A stretch of DNA of 8,134 bases from Lachnospiraceae bacterium (lineage in GTDB: Bacteria; Bacillota; Clostridia; Lachnospirales; Lachnospiraceae). The notes beneath the pieces are model-generated. The model was not told the origin of the DNA, made no database searches, and saw only the letters and a list, made by a program, of their open reading frames with translations. The stretch covers positions 1 to 8,134 of the forward strand of contig JAFOIS010000058.1 in assembly GCA_017420605.1 (NCBI GenBank), read 5' to 3'. Positions 6,248 to 8,134 of this stretch are shown piece after piece. Positions within the stretch are counted from its first letter, which is position 1, and each line of letters starts with the position of its first letter. A program made the translations under genes and the position numbers.

Positions 6248-7691
6248 GGCAAGGATCGTGATCGCCGCGCCGGCAAGCGGAAGCGGAAAGACCACCGTTA
6301 CCTGCGCTCTTCTTGCGGCGCTGCAGCTGCGCGGGGTCCGCGCGGTGTCGTTCAAATGCGGGCCGGACTATATCGATCCCCTGTTTCATGAACAGGTGAT
6401 CGGCGTGCCGTCCGAAACGCTCGATCTGTTCTTTTCGAAGCCGGCGGATCTTCGGCGGATCTTCCGGCGGCATGCCGCAGAGTCGGAGATCGCGGTCATC
6501 GAAGGCGTGATGGGCTACTACGACGGCCTTGGGGCAGCCGAAGATACGGCGTCGACCTACAGGGTCGCCGCAGCACTCGATGCGCCGGCCGTGCTCGTTT
6601 TGGACGCGCGCGGACAGAGCCTGTCCGCGATCGCCGTACTGGAAGGGTTTCTTCGGTTCCGGCCCGACAGCCGGATCCGGGGCGTCATTTTCAACCGGAT
6701 GAGCGAACGGGTCTTTCTTTCGCTGCGAAAAGAGGTGGAGCGTCTCGGCGTCGTACCGCTCGGATATCTGCCGCGTTCGGAGGAGTTCGTGATCGGAAGC
6801 CGTCACCTCGGACTCATTACGCCGGACGGGATAAAGGATCTTAAGGAAAAACTTTCGATCCTTGCAAAGACCATAGAGCATACGGTCGACCTTGACCGGC
6901 TCCTGGCGCTCGCAGACGCAGCGCCGTCTCTTCCGGAAGACGGAACCGTATGCGTATCCGGAAAGACCGTCACAGACGCACCCGCCGGAAATACACAGCC
7001 CGGGGATACCCATGCCGCTTCCCGGAAGGTCCGGATCGCGGCGGCAAAGGACGAGGCGTTCTGTTTCTGGTATAAGGACAATCTGCGCATGCTGGAAGAG
7101 CTCGGCGCCGAGATCGTCTTTTTCTCCCCGATCCGCGATGCAGCGCTTCCGGAAGATATCCGGGGTCTGATCCTTCCGGGCGGTTATCCGGAACTTTTTG
7201 CCCGGGAACTGGCGGAGAATGTTTCGATGCGGAATTCCGTAAAGGAAGCGGTGCGGTCGGGACTTCCGGTCATTGCCGAATGCGGCGGCTTTCTCTATCT
7301 CCACCGGGAGATCGAGGACATGGACGGCGCGTATTATCCAATGGCCGGCGTCCTTGACGCGAAGGCGTGGCGGACGGACAGGCTCGGAAGGTTCGGATAC
7401 GTGACGCTCCGCGCAAAAGCAGACGGCGGCCTTCTTGCATCCGGAGAAGAGATCCGGGGTCATGAATTCCACTACTATGAAAGCGAAAGCTGCGGAAGCG
7501 ATCTTAGCGCGGTAAAACCGGACGGGAGGAGCAGGTGGGACTGCGGCCATATGCGGGGAAACCTCCTTGCGCTTTTTCCGCATCTTTATTTCGGGTCCTG
7601 CCCGCAGGCCGCAGAGCGGTTTGTCCGCCGGTGTCAGGCATATGCGGAAAAGCCGGCAGATCCTGCGGGGACCGGCACGAAAGAAAGGTAA
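6240..7691 (+). CDS. cbiA: Cobyrinate a,c-diamide synthase CbiA
   Basis: The protein has 483 residues, slightly longer than usual (about 460). It uses ATP and glutamine to amidate the c and then a side chains of cobyrinate. The N-terminal DTBS-like synthetase domain has the P-loop APASGSGKTT (residues 10-19, Lys17), SFKCGPDYIDPLFH (37-50) and IEGVMGYYDGLG (87-98). The C-terminal class I glutaminase domain has LILPGGYPELFARELAEN (310-327), AECGGFLYL (346-354, nucleophile Cys348), GHEFHYYES (407-415) and the catalytic His448 in ALFPHLYF (444-451). The domains are joined by a polar, low-complexity stretch at about 229-262, which accounts for the extra length. The ATG at 6240 follows AAGGAGA. The gene overlaps the fusion gene by eight bases and ends six bases before cobQ. 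CfbB of the F430 pathway is a homologue, but the context favours cobalamin. Confidence 0.96.
   Translation: MSEARIVIAAPASGSGKTTVTCALLAALQLRGVRAVSFKCGPDYIDPLFHEQVIGVPSETLDLFFSKPADLRRIFRRHAAESEIAVIEGVMGYYDGLGAAEDTASTYRVAAALDAPAVLVLDARGQSLSAIAVLEGFLRFRPDSRIRGVIFNRMSERVFLSLRKEVERLGVVPLGYLPRSEEFVIGSRHLGLITPDGIKDLKEKLSILAKTIEHTVDLDRLLALADAAPSLPEDGTVCVSGKTVTDAPAGNTQPGDTHAASRKVRIAAAKDEAFCFWYKDNLRMLEELGAEIVFFSPIRDAALPEDIRGLILPGGYPELFARELAENVSMRNSVKEAVRSGLPVIAECGGFLYLHREIEDMDGAYYPMAGVLDAKAWRTDRLGRFGYVTLRAKADGGLLASGEEIRGHEFHYYESESCGSDLSAVKPDGRSRWDCGHMRGNLLALFPHLYFGSCPQAAERFVRRCQAYAEKPADPAGTGTKER
7684..7688 (+). promoter_or_regulatory. Weak ribosome binding site of cobQ
   Basis: AAAGG lies nine bases before the ATG at 7698 and just before the cbiA stop. 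It is shorter than the sites of the other genes, so initiation may depend on ribosomes finishing cbiA. Confidence 0.5.
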
Positions 7692-7697
7692 TACGCA

Positions 7698-8134
7698 ATG
7701 GCGAAAGCATTGATGATCCAGGGTACGATGTCCGGCGCGGGCAAAAGTCTCCTTACCGCGGGGCTGTGCCGGATCTTCCGGCAGGACGGCCTCAGGGTCG
7801 CGCCCTTCAAGGCGCAGAATATGGCGCTCAACTCCTATATTACAAAGGAAGGGCTGGAAATGGGCCGCGCGCAGGTCGTGCAGGCGGAAGCGGCGGGGAT
7901 CGAACCGTCCGTCCTCATGAACCCGATCCTCCTGAAACCGACGACCGATATGGGCTCGCAGGTCATCGTGAACGGCGAGGTCTTCGGTCAGCTGTCCGCA
8001 AAGGAATACTTTGCGCGGAAACGCGAGTTTCTTCCGGCGGTACGGCGCGCGTTCCGGACCCTGTCTGAACGAAACGACGCGATCATTATCGAGGGCGCCG
8101 GTTCTCCCGCGGAGATCAATCTCAAGGACAACGA
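7698..8134 (+). CDS. cobQ: Cobyric acid synthase CobQ/CbiP, N-terminal part (3' truncated)
   Basis: The frame is open from ATG 7698 to the end of the window, giving 145 complete codons of a protein usually about 490-510 residues long. CobQ (CbiP) amidates the b, d, e and g side chains of adenosylcobyrinate a,c-diamide using ATP and glutamine. The visible part is the start of the synthetase domain: [20 protein letters not shown] (residues 3-22) with P-loop Lys16, [16 protein letters not shown] (34-49), [16 protein letters not shown] (52-67), [20 protein letters not shown] (74-93), and [17 protein letters not shown] (129-145). These motifs separate it clearly from its paralogue CbiA. The C-terminal glutaminase domain lies beyond the window. 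Confidence 0.96.
   Translation, partial: MAKALMIQGTMSGAGKSLLTAGLCRIFRQDGLRVAPFKAQNMALNSYITKEGLEMGRAQVVQAEAAGIEPSVLMNPILLKPTTDMGSQVIVNGEVFGQLSAKEYFARKREFLPAVRRAFRTLSERNDAIIIEGAGSPAEINLKDN

Larger units (their letters stand above)
2..8134 (+). other. Candidate polycistronic cobalamin (cob/cbi) operon
   Basis: All eight genes lie on one strand. The junctions are: 20-base overlap, 16-base overlap, 3-base gap, 8-base overlap, 4-base overlap, 8-base overlap and 6-base gap. No junction has room for a promoter or a hairpin terminator. Both ends run off the window, so the operon's promoter, any cobalamin riboswitch and its terminator are not visible here. Confidence 0.9.

Noticed and set aside
4958..6355. 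465-residue open frame on the minus strand
   Set aside because: It is antisense to the CbiE-CbiT part of the fusion and the start of cbiA, with shadow-type composition and no recognisable motif.
6162..7583. 473-residue open frame on the minus strand
   Set aside because: It is antisense to cbiA, which has full catalytic motifs on the plus strand; stop-free antisense frames are expected from this codon bias.
1..8134. Cobalamin riboswitch, mobile element, CRISPR array or tRNA gene
   Set aside because: The window is coding almost end to end, with gaps of at most six bases. I saw no repeat array, inverted repeat pair, transposase motif or tRNA-like sequence.

Overview
The window is a stretch of one strand carrying eight head-to-tail genes for the oxygen-independent (anaerobic, early cobalt insertion) route of cobalamin biosynthesis. 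In order they are: the 3' part of a cobD-like L-threonine-O-3-phosphate decarboxylase, cbiD, cbiF, cbiG, cbiH, a single-ORF fusion of CbiJ, CbiE and CbiT, cbiA, and the 5' part of cobQ/cbiP. CbiD and CbiG are hallmarks of the anaerobic branch, so I place the pathway there rather than in the aerobic CobG/CobN-type branch.

The organism is probably a fairly GC-rich (about 60% by eye) anaerobic member of the Bacillota, most likely of the Clostridia/Lachnospiraceae type. This rests on remembered family resemblance: the CobQ N-terminus, the CbiF and CbiE glycine-loop variants and the short AAGGAG-type ribosome binding sites. No search was run. An unusual trait is heavy use of the leucine codon CTT despite the high GC content.

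Layout: 2-577 cobD (5' truncated by the window edge); 558-1724 cbiD; 1709-2467 cbiF; 2471-3499 cbiG; 3492-4220 cbiH (TTG start); 4217-6247 cbiJ-cbiE-cbiT fusion; 6240-7691 cbiA; 7698-8134 cobQ (3' truncated). Neighbouring genes overlap by 4 to 20 bases or are separated by at most 6 bases. There is no room for an internal promoter or terminator between genes, and translational coupling is likely. No stretch lacks a gene, and I see no RNA gene, mobile element, CRISPR array or riboswitch. A cobalamin riboswitch, if present, would lie upstream of the window.

How the genes work together: CbiH (ring contraction and C17 methylation), CbiF (C11 methylation), CbiG (delta-lactone opening with loss of the C20 fragment) and CbiD (C1 methylation) carry cobalt-precorrin-3 to cobalt-precorrin-6A. 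The CbiJ-CbiE-CbiT fusion then covers the next three steps: reduction to 6B, C15 methylation with decarboxylation, and C5 methylation to cobalt-precorrin-8. After CbiC (not seen here) makes cobyrinate, CbiA amidates the a and c side chains and CobQ amidates b, d, e and g of the adenosylated intermediate. CobD supplies (R)-1-amino-2-propanol phosphate for the nucleotide-loop linker. Not in this window: cbiK/cbiX, cbiL, cbiC, cbiB, and the adenosyltransferase and nucleotide-loop genes.

Nothing here looks like an entirely new system. The most notable item is the three-enzyme CbiJ-CbiE-CbiT fusion, which joins three consecutive pathway steps with almost no linker between CbiJ and CbiE.
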